Below, piece by piece: positions 49,600 to 57,951 of a DNA stretch of 64,000 bases (position 1 is the stretch's first letter; every line of letters starts with the position of its first letter). Under the pieces are notes generated by a model. It was not told the DNA's origin. It saw nothing but the letters and a program-made list of their open reading frames with translations, and searched no databases. The DNA lies in assembly GCA_017964005.1 (NCBI GenBank), contig JAGCSR010000032.1, positions 1 through 64,000 on the forward strand. The letters are read 5' to 3'. The DNA comes from Clostridiales bacterium (GTDB taxonomy: Bacteria; Bacillota; Clostridia; Saccharofermentanales; Saccharofermentanaceae). The position numbers and the translations under genes were made by a program.

Positions 49600-51135
49600 G
49601 TGACAGACGGCGGAAGAACATATATCGCGATAGACCTTAAGTCTTTCTATGCTTCGGTGGAATGCGTAGCCAGGGGATTGGATCCTCTGACCACGCATCT
49701 TGTGGTGGCAGATCCCACAAGGACGGAGAAGACGATCTGTCTTGCGGTCACTCCCGCTCTTAAGGCATACGGGATATCGGGGAGGGCCAGGCTCTTCGAA
49801 GTCGTGGAGAAGGTAAGGGAAGTCAATATCGGAAGAGAACAGGAACTCGGTTCTCCCCTTACCGGTGAAGCAACCGACTCGAAGATATTGGCATCTCATC
49901 CGGAGATGGCACTGGGTTATCTTGTGGCGCCTCCCAGGATGGCCGAATATGTGGACTGCAGCAGGAGGATCTACGAGATCTATCTTAAGTATGTATCCAA
50001 GGAAGATATACATGTTTACTCCATAGACGAGGTGTTTATCGACGCGACGGATTATATAAAGCTCTATAAGCTTACGGCGCATGAACTTGCGATGAAGATG
50101 ATGAAGGATGTCCTGTCCGAGACCGGAGTTACCGCGACCTGCGGGATCGGCACCAATATGTATCTTTGCAAGATCGCCATGGACATTGTTGCCAAGCATA
50201 TGGAACCTGATGAGGACGGGGTGAGGATCGCCGAGATAGACGAATACGATTACAGGCGCCTGCTTTGGGGCCACGAACCTATTACGGATTTCTGGAGAGT
50301 CGGGCACGGGATCGCGTCAAGGCTTGCAAGGCTTGGCATCTATACCATGGGGGATATCGCTCTGGCATCCGTCGGGAAGTTCGGAGGGGGTATCAACGAG
50401 AACATGCTGTATGAGCTTTTCGGAGTAAATGCGGAACTTCTTATCGACCATGCCTGGGGATACGAGCCTGCGATGATCGCGGATGTTAAGGCATACAGGC
50501 CTATGAGCGAATCCATATCTTCCGGGCAGGTCCTGAAGGAACCTTACGAATGGAAGAAGGCCCGGCTGATAGTCAAGGAGATGACGGATCTTCTTGCGTT
50601 GGATCTTGTGGACAAGGGCCTGGTCACGGATAAGATCGTTCTTACGATCTGCTATGATTCCGAGAATCTCAAGGACCCGGCGAAGGCGGCAAGATACAAA
50701 GGTCCTGTTGTCCGGGATTACTACGGAAGGCCGGCGCCGCAGCATGCCCACGGGACGGAGAACCTGGAGTTCAAGACCAGTTCTTCCAAGCTGCTGGTCG
50801 CTGCCATGATGAGGCTTTTCGACAGGATAACGGACCGGAACCTTACGGTAAGAAGGATCAATATCGGCGCCATGATGCTGGATACTGAAGACCATGCCGG
50901 GGAAGCATCGGTATCATCAGGGTTTACGCAAATTGACATGTTTACCGATTATGCGACAATAGAACTTGAGCGGCAACAGCGCGACGAGGATCTGCGCAAA
51001 GAGAAACAGGTACAGCAGACGATCATTGATCTCAAGAAGCGGTTCGGGAAGAATGCCGTTATCAAGGGAATGAACCTTGAAGAGGGCAGCACTGCGCAGG
51101 AGAGGAATGGTCAGATCGGAGGACATAAAGCATGA
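49600..51135 (+). CDS. Y-family DNA polymerase (UmuC-like)
   Basis: A 511-residue protein starting at the GTG at 49600, with GGAAGTGAT upstream; a GTG at 49588 would lack a spaced RBS. Motifs are 'YIAIDLKSFYASVE' (first catalytic aspartate) and 'YSIDEVFID' (second acidic pair), then 'TATCGIGTNMYL', a helix-hairpin-helix region and a C-terminal little-finger domain. Such polymerases copy damaged DNA and are often part of the SOS response. Its stop overlaps the start of the next ORF (ATGA), the usual place of a small YolD-like partner gene. No clear LexA box was found. Confidence 0.92.
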   Translation: MTDGGRTYIAIDLKSFYASVECVARGLDPLTTHLVVADPTRTEKTICLAVTPALKAYGISGRARLFEVVEKVREVNIGREQELGSPLTGEATDSKILASHPEMALGYLVAPPRMAEYVDCSRRIYEIYLKYVSKEDIHVYSIDEVFIDATDYIKLYKLTAHELAMKMMKDVLSETGVTATCGIGTNMYLCKIAMDIVAKHMEPDEDGVRIAEIDEYDYRRLLWGHEPITDFWRVGHGIASRLARLGIYTMGDIALASVGKFGGGINENMLYELFGVNAELLIDHAWGYEPAMIADVKAYRPMSESISSGQVLKEPYEWKKARLIVKEMTDLLALDLVDKGLVTDKIVLTICYDSENLKDPAKAARYKGPVVRDYYGRPAPQHAHGTENLEFKTSSSKLLVAAMMRLFDRITDRNLTVRRINIGAMMLDTEDHAGEASVSSGFTQIDMFTDYATIELERQQRDEDLRKEKQVQQTIIDLKKRFGKNAVIKGMNLEEGSTAQERNGQIGGHKA

Positions 51136-52823
51136 ATGCAGGTCATGATGACAAAAACAACGCAAAGTACGATGAGATCATCAACATGGAATATAAAGGG
51201 TCTAAGAGGAAGAACAAGATGAGCCGGGAAGGGAGGGCTGCGCAGTTTGCGCCCTTTGCTGCCCTGACCGGATTCGATGATGCCATCCGGGAAGCCGGCA
51301 AAGGCTTTGTTGCGTTCCTGGTAGCCTCAGCAGTTATCCTCTCATTGTTGGGGGGCGCTTTGGGCGGAGGCCGGAAGAGCATTTCTGCAGACAGTGAAGA
51401 GCCGTTCTTTACGGATGTTATAGACTCCGGAAAGTTCTGGTTCGAACCTGTTTATTGGGGCGCTTCCAACGGTATCGTCATGGGATATAACGACGGGACA
51501 TTCGGCCCCGGCAAGCAGTGCACGAGAGCACAGATGGTAACATTCATCTGGCGTCTTGCAGGCAAACCCGAACCTTCGAATAAGGATAACCCCTTCAGTG
51601 ATGTCAAGTCCTCGGATTACTATTACAAGGCATGTCTTTGGGGCAGCGAGAACGGTATCGTCATGGGATATAACGACGGGACTTTCAGGCCAGGCAACAG
51701 GTGCCTCAGGAATCAGGCGGTTACATTCCTCTGGAGATTCGCAGGCTGTCCCGAGCCTTCCTCCGCGGAAAGTCCCTTCAAGGATGTTAAGGAATCGGAT
51801 TATTTCTACAAAGCAGTCCTTTGGGGCTCCGAGATGAAGATCGTCGCTGGATACCCTGAAGAAGGTTTGTTCAAACCAAAGGGGGATTGTTTGAGAAGAC
51901 AGATGGTGACATTCCTTCATAAGTTCGCTAAGCTCGCTTTGGACGGGAAGATCAAGACCATATTGTCAGCGGCAGGCCTTAAGGCTGACGGTTCCTACAA
52001 CAAAGACCTGATGGATGATGCCCGCAATGTGGAAGCTCCGAAGATGTCATCTTCCATGTCTGTCCAAAATGGCCTTAAGATATTCTGGAAGGCCGTGGAC
52101 GGATATGAGGTCAGATATAATGTCTACCGCAAGACCGGATCCGGTGAATGGAAGAAGATCGCAGAGGTCACAGGTACAAGTTATGTTGATAAGGATGCCA
52201 AAGAAGAGACGTCCTATTCTTACAAGGTTACGGCTACCGTATGCAAGGGGACCGAGAGCAAAGATTCCAATGTCCTTGCGGATGTTGTCTATGACAAAGT
52301 GAATTCTTATTATTCCGGATTTACAGATTACTGCATTGGTCTTATGGATACCAAAGGCAACGATTATTCGGACGGACACACGTTGGTCAAGTACTACGAG
52401 AAGCCTTATCTCATAACCGATGAGAACGGCAGTTTCGCAGGAGACGGCGGAGTGTTTATGTACCTGTCCAAGGTTGTCCCTTACAAGACCGGAGCATCCC
52501 TTTCGGGAATGGATTGTCTCGGACTTCAGACTTTTCTTGCCAGGAGTTATTTCAAGATCAATCTTACCCAGTCCCGCAGCCAGTATAAGGCGGGAAGGGA
52601 GATATCTATAGACGAGCTCCGTCCCGGAGACCTTCTGTGTGCAGATCCCGGATACAATCCCGATCACGGATACACATATATGTACTGCGGCAAGGATCCT
52701 GATACGGGATACGATCTTGTAATGACGACCAACAAGAGACACGGCAAACTCTATATGCTGTATTTTGATGTTGCCAAGTTTGTCGCAGATGACGATAAAT
52801 GCTTAAGACGTATAACGAAGTAA
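51132..52823 (+). CDS. Chimeric ORF: YolD-like N-terminus fused to signal anchor, SLH repeats, Fn3-like and NlpC/P60 domains
   Basis: The first ~56 residues ('KYDEIINMEYKGSKRKNKMS', 'REGRAAQFAPFAALTGFDDA') match the start of small proteins normally encoded after umuC-like genes in Clostridia. At 'IREAGK' the sequence changes to a hydrophobic signal-like segment (residues 57-80) of a secreted SLH protein. Three SLH repeats follow (about 90-270), then a fibronectin-III-like domain (305-400) and a region with 'GMDCLGLQTF' and 'ELRPGDLLCADPG', the Cys and beta-barrel of NlpC/P60 peptidoglycan hydrolases. No separate start for the secreted part is visible. It looks like a gene fusion by deletion. 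Confidence 0.85.
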   Translation: MNAGHDDKNNAKYDEIINMEYKGSKRKNKMSREGRAAQFAPFAALTGFDDAIREAGKGFVAFLVASAVILSLLGGALGGGRKSISADSEEPFFTDVIDSGKFWFEPVYWGASNGIVMGYNDGTFGPGKQCTRAQMVTFIWRLAGKPEPSNKDNPFSDVKSSDYYYKACLWGSENGIVMGYNDGTFRPGNRCLRNQAVTFLWRFAGCPEPSSAESPFKDVKESDYFYKAVLWGSEMKIVAGYPEEGLFKPKGDCLRRQMVTFLHKFAKLALDGKIKTILSAAGLKADGSYNKDLMDDARNVEAPKMSSSMSVQNGLKIFWKAVDGYEVRYNVYRKTGSGEWKKIAEVTGTSYVDKDAKEETSYSYKVTATVCKGTESKDSNVLADVVYDKVNSYYSGFTDYCIGLMDTKGNDYSDGHTLVKYYEKPYLITDENGSFAGDGGVFMYLSKVVPYKTGASLSGMDCLGLQTFLARSYFKINLTQSRSQYKAGREISIDELRPGDLLCADPGYNPDHGYTYMYCGKDPDTGYDLVMTTNKRHGKLYMLYFDVAKFVADDDKCLRRITK

Positions 52824-52877
52824 GGCGGATTGTGATATAATCACGTTATCAATAATCAATCACGGAGGGTGAGTGCC

Positions 52878-53594
52878 ATGGCTGATGATATCAAGAATGA
52901 TTCCGTTGTTACCGAAGATACCGCTGAAGAAGTGATCGAGGCGGCAGAAGATATTGTTGAGGCTCCCGTTGAAGAGACCGTTGTCGAAACTGTAGAAGAA
53001 GCTGCAGAAGAGACCGTAGAAGAGGTTGCGGCAGAACCCGCAGAGGAGATCGTTGCAGCTCCTGCAGAAGAGGTCGCTTCGGCCGTTGAGGATGTAAAGG
53101 AAGAGATAGCAGAAGAACCTGCTCCCGCCAAGGAACTTACCAAGGCTGAGGCTGCCGGTGCCGCTGCTGCTGCGGCTGCCGCGGAAGCTGCGGCAAGGAA
53201 GGCTGAGAAGGCCAGGATCGCCAAGGAGAAGGCATCCGTCAAGTCTGCCAAGAAGGTTGAGAAGAAGAAGGCTAAGCTTGAGCAGGAACTCAAGCTCAAG
53301 GATGAGTGCCCTATCGAATATAAGCCCGTATCCACCGCAAAGTATTTCTGGATCGGTGTCGCATCTTTGTGCTTCCAGCCGTTAAGCTTTATCATTACTC
53401 TGCTTTTCTGCATGATACCGCGCAACCGCAATATCAAGCACTTTGCTCAGGCTTTGTTCGTATATCAGATCATATGCATAATCCTTGCCGCGATCGCCAT
53501 CGCCATCTTCTATCTGGCGTTGGATCCTTCCACCAGGGATCAGCTGATCTCTTCCGGAGGCAAGATACTGTCTTCCTTCTCCATCGGATTCTGA
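52878..53594 (+). CDS. Acidic Ala/Glu-rich protein with two C-terminal membrane helices
   Basis: The start at 52878 follows GGAGGG at eight bases. The 238-residue protein has an N-terminal half of repeated E-E-V/A-A-E patterns, an alanine-rich helix, a lysine-rich coiled stretch (residues ~115-140), and two membrane helices near 155-178 and 190-215. No enzyme motif is present. The N-terminus is low-complexity and likely cytosolic; a structural or anchoring role is possible. Terminator follows. Confidence 0.7.
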   Translation: MADDIKNDSVVTEDTAEEVIEAAEDIVEAPVEETVVETVEEAAEETVEEVAAEPAEEIVAAPAEEVASAVEDVKEEIAEEPAPAKELTKAEAAGAAAAAAAAEAAARKAEKARIAKEKASVKSAKKVEKKKAKLEQELKLKDECPIEYKPVSTAKYFWIGVASLCFQPLSFIITLLFCMIPRNRNIKHFAQALFVYQIICIILAAIAIAIFYLALDPSTRDQLISSGGKILSSFSIGF

Positions 53595-53632
53595 TGATCT
53601 GATAAAACACTGTTATAACAGAATTGTTACTT

Positions 53633-53670
53633 ATGGGTTTCCTTTTCGACGGGAAACCCATATTTAACTT
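53633..53670 (+). terminator. Terminator of the acidic membrane protein gene
   Basis: ATGGGTTTCC (53633-53642) pairs with GGAAACCCAT (53652-53661), followed by ATTTAACTT. Confidence 0.7.
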
Positions 53671-53744
53671 GCGTGTTTCCCGTTTGTCACATTGTTATTT
53701 TAGAATGGTTGCGATAGCGTAAATAAATTGCGGGAGGTGCGGTT

Positions 53745-54368
53745 ATGTCCGAGCTAATTTCCAAGAAACAGTTGCTTAGGGTGACACATATTTCCTATGG
53801 AACTTTATACAGATGGAAGAGGATGGGTCTGATCCCCGAGTCCTGGTTTATCCATAAGGCAACCGAGACAGGTCAGGCAACATATTTTGAGAAGGACAAG
53901 ATCCTTCCCCGCATCGACAGGATCAAGGAGCTCAAGGGCGAGCTGTCCGTTGAGCAGATGCAGGAACTTTTCTCTGCAAATGTCGAGAGCTTCAAGATCC
54001 CCCTCAAGGATTTTATCGATCTTGAGATCGTCGGTAAGATGTCACTTACCGCATTCACGAGCATATTCCCCGAGAAGACCATGCTGGACTTCAATGATGT
54101 TTTCGGCATGTATGTCGTAGATCACCTGATGAAGCTGTCAGGTATATATCTTGAGGATGCTAAGCAGGTGCTCCGTCTTCTGTGCAGATATCTGTCGGTC
54201 GAAGCTTCCAAGGATTATCAGCTCCTGCTCCTCCGTAAGATGGGTGTTCCTATGACTGTCCTCGTATCAGGCGAAGACCAGATACTCCTGGAGGACAACA
54301 CGGAGATCATCGCCTGCGCAAATCTTGTTGAGTTCGAAGAAGCTTTGAAGGACCGCCTCATCGCTTAA
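53745..54368 (+). CDS. YhbD/DUF4004-family HTH protein
   Basis: A 207-residue protein. An N-terminal MerR-like helix-turn-helix ('SYGTLYRWKRMGLIPE') and a coiled segment match the YhbD (DUF4004) family, whose members are encoded near surface or stress genes. The C-terminal part contains a beta/alpha region with no ligand motif I can name. It is followed 25 bases later by an ArsR-like regulator in the same direction. Confidence 0.82.
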   Translation: MSELISKKQLLRVTHISYGTLYRWKRMGLIPESWFIHKATETGQATYFEKDKILPRIDRIKELKGELSVEQMQELFSANVESFKIPLKDFIDLEIVGKMSLTAFTSIFPEKTMLDFNDVFGMYVVDHLMKLSGIYLEDAKQVLRLLCRYLSVEASKDYQLLLLRKMGVPMTVLVSGEDQILLEDNTEIIACANLVEFEEALKDRLIA

Positions 54369-54393
54369 TGACATCCGTCGAAAGGGAAGTCCA

Positions 54394-54852
54394 ATGAGAA
54401 AGAAGTATTCCGCAAGTCAGACAGCAGAGGCAATGGAGGTATTGTTTGAACCGGTAAGGTTCGGGATCGTATCCACTATCGCATCGATGGGAACCTGCCG
54501 CGCAGTGGATGTTCAGGAGCAGTTCGATCTGACACAGCCGACGATGTCCCATCATCTGGGAGTCCTCGTCGACAAAGGTGTCCTTACTTCTGTCCGTGAG
54601 GGACGATGCGTTTACTACTCGGTCAATCCTTACATGATGAAGGCTGCATCGGATATCCTGATATCATTCGGTATTCCCGAAGAGCCGGCAGAAGAGCCGA
54701 AAGCTGCAAAACCTGCTGCGAAGAAAGCCTCCAAACCGGAATCCAAGTCAGCGCCGAAGAAAGAATCCAAATCCAAGGACAAGGCGAAGTCGAAGGACAA
54801 AAGTAAGGTCAAGGACAAGAAAGAAAAGTCCAAGAAGAAAAAGAAGAAATAA
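54394..54852 (+). CDS. ArsR-family regulator with long lysine-rich tail
   Basis: A 152-residue protein. Residues 8-90 are a winged helix of the ArsR type ('FEPVRFGIVSTIA', 'LTQPTMSHHLGVLVDKG', 'REGRCVYYSV'). No cysteine metal-site pattern is obvious. From about residue 97 the protein is nearly all lysine, serine, alanine and aspartate, ending in polylysine. Such a tail probably increases DNA binding or contacts RNA or acidic partners. It is unusual for the family, which normally ends at about 100 residues. Confidence 0.85.
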   Translation: MRKKYSASQTAEAMEVLFEPVRFGIVSTIASMGTCRAVDVQEQFDLTQPTMSHHLGVLVDKGVLTSVREGRCVYYSVNPYMMKAASDILISFGIPEEPAEEPKAAKPAAKKASKPESKSAPKKESKSKDKAKSKDKSKVKDKKEKSKKKKKK

Positions 54853-54854
54853 TT

Positions 54855-54889
54855 ACAAGGGCTGCCCCGCTTTGCGGAGTGGCCCTTGT
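54855..54889 (+). terminator. Terminator after the ArsR-like gene
   Basis: ACAAGGGC (54855-54862) and GCCCTTGT (54882-54889) enclose an inner CCCCGC/GCGGAG stem. The T-run is weak. Confidence 0.6.
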
Positions 54890-54981
54890 TGCAATGGCAG
54901 TTTTCCTCCTGTTTCCCGTTCATGATCCCGTTCGCAGTCTCTATCAAGGCTGCCGGCGGGATCATGGAAACTATACCGGTA

Positions 54982-56121
54982 TCAATACGGTATAGTCTGG
55001 TGATCGAATGTGTTCTTGAGCCAGTCTCCGCTGCTGTTGTCGGAAGCGGGGAAGACTATCGTGTCGGGATTGCCGTCAGAGATGTATCTCTTGCCGTTGT
55101 TGAGCTGGTCAAAGTTCTGCTTGATGTCGCAGTCCTCGCCGTTGTTGTCGTACCCTCTGATCCTTCTGATGCAGGTGTTGTTGTAATCTCTTACGAAAGG
55201 TGAATACGCTCTTGTCCAGCCGCAGAGGAGGGAAGCTCTCGTGTGGTAGGTGAAGCCCTCGTATGTGCCATCAAAGATCTTCTGGTACTGGGGCTTCTCG
55301 GCGGGCATCGACTCAGGTGATCCGAAGGGGAGCGCAACTATGTTCACATACTGTCCGGGAATAATATCTTCCAACTTCTTATAGATGGCGCCTACCTGTG
55401 TCTCGATGGTTGCCGCGTCGCAGTCGCCGAGCTTCTTATGGTCTCGGGTGTGGTTGCCGATATCGTAGCCGTTATCCACCATCCACTTCATTATCTTGCG
55501 GTCGTTCTCTTCTCCGTTCTCGAAAAGCTGATCGTTGACAAAGAAGGTTGCCGTTACGTTATAGTCAGGGAACTCGGCCTTTATCTTCTCAAGGATACCG
55601 ATGGCGCAGGACGGGTCGAACTTGGGTGTGCCGTCTTCATTCCAACCCTGGAGGACCACATCCCTGATGCCGTCGTCGAAGGTGATGATGATGGGGCTGT
55701 ATCCGTATGCCACATCGATCCTGCCGTCAACGAAGTCGGTAAGACGCATCATGCGGTAGCCCATCTGATAGTAGCTCCTGAGATCGGCCTCGAAGGCCTC
55801 GGATGTTCTGTTATATCCGTCCTTGTCAACGTTGCCGCCGGTATATTCGGTGTCGCTGTTCTTCATGTCGTATATCCTGTGGTACATGAGGATCGGAACG
55901 GAATTGAGTTCATTTATGCCGGCTGCCTTGTACTCTTCCGCAGTCCTGGTGGGTGCGGCGGAGGTCGTAGTGGTGGCTTCGGTCGTAGTAGTAGCCTCCG
56001 TAGCGGTGGTAGGCTCGGGTGTCGTATCTGTAGGTTCGGGTTCTTCTTTGTTGCATCCCGTGAAGGCGGAAAGGCAAAAAGCCGATATGAGGATTAGACT
56101 AACAAGTTTCCTTCTGAACAT
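54982..56121 (-). CDS. Polysaccharide deacetylase (NodB-type) lipoprotein
   Basis: A 379-residue protein with a lipoprotein signal (lipobox FTGC, C23), a Thr-rich linker (residues 30-60), and a NodB domain. The domain has 'ILMYHRI' near 77-83, catalytic TFDDG with D149-D150, and metal ligands H224 and H228 in GNHTRDH. It resembles deacetylases that act on peptidoglycan or biofilm polymers at the cell surface. The start has AAGGGG. Flanking genes are unrelated. Confidence 0.88.
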   Translation of the reverse strand: MFRRKLVSLILISAFCLSAFTGCNKEEPEPTDTTPEPTTATEATTTTEATTTTSAAPTRTAEEYKAAGINELNSVPILMYHRIYDMKNSDTEYTGGNVDKDGYNRTSEAFEADLRSYYQMGYRMMRLTDFVDGRIDVAYGYSPIIITFDDGIRDVVLQGWNEDGTPKFDPSCAIGILEKIKAEFPDYNVTATFFVNDQLFENGEENDRKIMKWMVDNGYDIGNHTRDHKKLGDCDAATIETQVGAIYKKLEDIIPGQYVNIVALPFGSPESMPAEKPQYQKIFDGTYEGFTYHTRASLLCGWTRAYSPFVRDYNNTCIRRIRGYDNNGEDCDIKQNFDQLNNGKRYISDGNPDTIVFPASDNSSGDWLKNTFDHQTIPY

Positions 56122-56204
56122 GATCAGTACCCCTTTTCGTTATCATACTAAATCAATTATTATCAGAAGTGCTTCTTCTGTCAACTTTCAAACGGGGCAA
56201 TAAG

Positions 56205-56236
56205 TAAGCAAAAGACCGCCGCGCAGGCGACGGTCC
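56205..56236 (-). terminator. Terminator of mscL
   Basis: Minus-strand stem GACCGTCGCC/GGCGGTC (56226-56235 with 56214-56220), followed by TTTTGCTT. Confidence 0.8.
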
Positions 56237-56264
56237 TTAGGAGGATAATGCTGACGATTATCGA

Positions 56265-56687
56265 TTATTTCTTTTCAGCGAGGAGATCTTTGATCTCTGT
56301 TAAGAGCTTAACCTCATCGGAAGGCTCTGCAGGAGCTTCTTCCTCTTCCTTCTTCTTGCCCAAAGTCATCAGCTTGTTCATTGACTTGATAAGGATGAAC
56401 AGGATAACGGCGATGATCAGGAAGTTGATTATAGCTGTAATGAAGTCACCGTAGTTAAGGGACAGTGATGTTGCGGTCTCTACGTCGAGGCCTGAATAAT
56501 CGACCCAGGGAAGTCTGATGAGACCTGCGATCTCAGCACCGCCGATGGAAGCGATGAGAGGATTGATAAAGTCAGTGGTCAGCGCCGTAACGATAGCGCT
56601 GAAAGCGCCGCCGATGAGAACACCGACTGCCATGTCCATTACGTTGCCCTTAAGAGCAAATTCCTTGAATTCTTTGAGTAAGCCCAT
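56265..56687 (-). CDS. mscL: Large-conductance mechanosensitive channel MscL
   Basis: A 140-residue protein with the full MscL pattern: amphipathic N-terminus ('KEFKEFALKGNVMDMAVGV'), pore helix TM1 with 'LIGGAFSAIVTALTTDFINP', an external loop of about 40 residues, TM2, and a cytosolic bundle ending 'LLTEIKDLLAEKK'. The channel opens under membrane tension to release solutes during osmotic downshock. The RBS is GGAGG. Confidence 0.97.
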   Translation of the reverse strand: MGLLKEFKEFALKGNVMDMAVGVLIGGAFSAIVTALTTDFINPLIASIGGAEIAGLIRLPWVDYSGLDVETATSLSLNYGDFITAIINFLIIAVILFILIKSMNKLMTLGKKKEEEEAPAEPSDEVKLLTEIKDLLAEKK

Positions 56688-56782
56688 AAAGATACCTCCA
56701 TTGCAATGAATATATTCGTGGTACTTTACATACTATCCCTAAATACTGTTTTGTAGGTTGCATTCACTTTACAATTATGTGT

Positions 56783-56808
56783 AAAAAAAGGGCGCAGCCA
56801 TTGCGCCC
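56783..56808 (-). terminator. Terminator of the P-loop protein gene
   Basis: Minus-strand stem GGGCGCA/TGCGCCC with a 5-base loop (56802-56808 with 56790-56796), followed by seven T. Confidence 0.9.
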
Positions 56809-56832
56809 CTTGGATGTATCTTACCGAAAAGC

Positions 56833-57246
56833 TTATTCTTCGATGAATGCCTTTACATCGTCGGGAAGTTCTTCAACGCTGGAAGACAGGACGATGGTTG
56901 CTGTGATCGCGGAATCCTTGAGGAAAGCATCGAGCTTGCCCAGGAATGCGGAAAGTGCGCCGATATCGTCGCAGGAAGCGACTTTGGCGATGCTGTCGAT
57001 ATAGATATGTGTAAGGTCATAGTCCTTGGAACAGATGCCGCCTATGAAAGCCAGTAACTGGTCAAACCCCTCGACCGGATACTCTTTGACGTTGATGAGA
57101 CGTACGCTGTGCTTCAACAACTGATCCAGCCTGTTGCCGCGCTCCACGCAAACAACGTTGCTGTCTGTCATTGCAACCTGATTGATCTCGTCAACGAGAC
57201 GTGCTGTCTTTCCTGAACCTTTAGCTCCCGCTATAATCTTGACCAT
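56833..57246 (-). CDS. P-loop ATPase-like protein of unknown function
   Basis: A 137-residue protein starting after AAGGAG. Walker A is GAKGSGKT at residues 7-14. A later 'DLTHIYIDSIAKVA' strand with aspartate could serve as Walker B, and 'TATIVLSSS' may be sensor-like. The small size and layout suggest a RecA/thymidine-kinase-like P-loop fold. I cannot assign a function. It is transcribed alone, with its own terminator. Confidence 0.72.
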   Translation of the reverse strand: MVKIIAGAKGSGKTARLVDEINQVAMTDSNVVCVERGNRLDQLLKHSVRLINVKEYPVEGFDQLLAFIGGICSKDYDLTHIYIDSIAKVASCDDIGALSAFLGKLDAFLKDSAITATIVLSSSVEELPDDVKAFIEE

Positions 57247-57354
57247 AGAAATTCTCCTTATGATATTTATTTCCTATGTCGGATAATTAGATTGTACTTG
57301 AAATGCGAAAATAAATGAATAGCAAAGTGCAAAGAAAATTAAGAAGAAAATTAG

Positions 57355-57448
57355 TTTGCATGATATAAGAATGTGTGGTAATATCATACGGTAACATTTA
57401 CTTATAAGGTATTAAGTAAACGGGCTCCGAGGAGATCCCGTTTTTTTA
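57355..57448 (+). promoter_or_regulatory. Promoter and attenuator-like leader of the rimP-nusA-infB operon
   Basis: TTTGCA (57355-57360) and TAATAT (57379-57384) are 18 bases apart. The leader holds hairpin TTTACTTA/TAAGTAAA (57397-57404, 57413-57420) and, directly next to it, CGGG-N12-CCCG (57421-57440) followed by seven T. The second is a Rho-independent terminator placed 20 bases before rimP, which suggests control by attenuation. Confidence 0.6.
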
Positions 57449-57468
57449 TTGCCATATGGGAGAGAATG

Positions 57469-57930
57469 ATGAAGAAGAGATCTAAGAAAGCGCAGCAGGC
57501 ATACGACATCGTGTTGCCTTTGGCGAAATCCATGGGTTATGACCTGGTGGACGTTGAGTACGGCAAGGAAGGGCAGAAGATGTTCCTTACCGTCTTTATC
57601 GACAAGCGTGGCGGCATAACCGCAGATGACTGCGAGGCCTTCTCCAAGGAGGCGGATGCACTGATCGATGAGGGCATGGACTCGGATGCCGACTACTTTG
57701 TAGTTTCTTCTCCGGGACTTACGAGACCTTTGGAGACGATAGAAGACTACATGAGGTATGAAGGCGAGAAAATCGATGTCAAGCTTTTCGCGGCAAAGGA
57801 CGGAACAAAGGAGTTTACGGGCGAGATAACCGGAGCTGAAGGCGAGGAAGTCACCTTCGCTACAGAAGAAGGCGATATCACCCTGAACATAAAAGACATT
57901 GCTAAAGCAGTGCGACACATTGAATTTTAA
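57469..57930 (+). CDS. rimP: Ribosome maturation factor RimP
   Basis: A 153-residue protein; two ATG codons are in tandem and the second (57469) has better spacing from GGGAGAG. The family features are 'GYDLVDVEYGKEG', the 'FIDKRGGITADDC' strand and 'VSSPGLTRPL' with the C-terminal Sm-like domain. RimP is needed for maturation of the 30S subunit. It stands at the head of the translation operon as in most bacteria. Confidence 0.95.
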   Translation: MKKRSKKAQQAYDIVLPLAKSMGYDLVDVEYGKEGQKMFLTVFIDKRGGITADDCEAFSKEADALIDEGMDSDADYFVVSSPGLTRPLETIEDYMRYEGEKIDVKLFAAKDGTKEFTGEITGAEGEEVTFATEEGDITLNIKDIAKAVRHIEF

Positions 57931-57951
57931 AGAAAGAAAGGAAATACAAAA

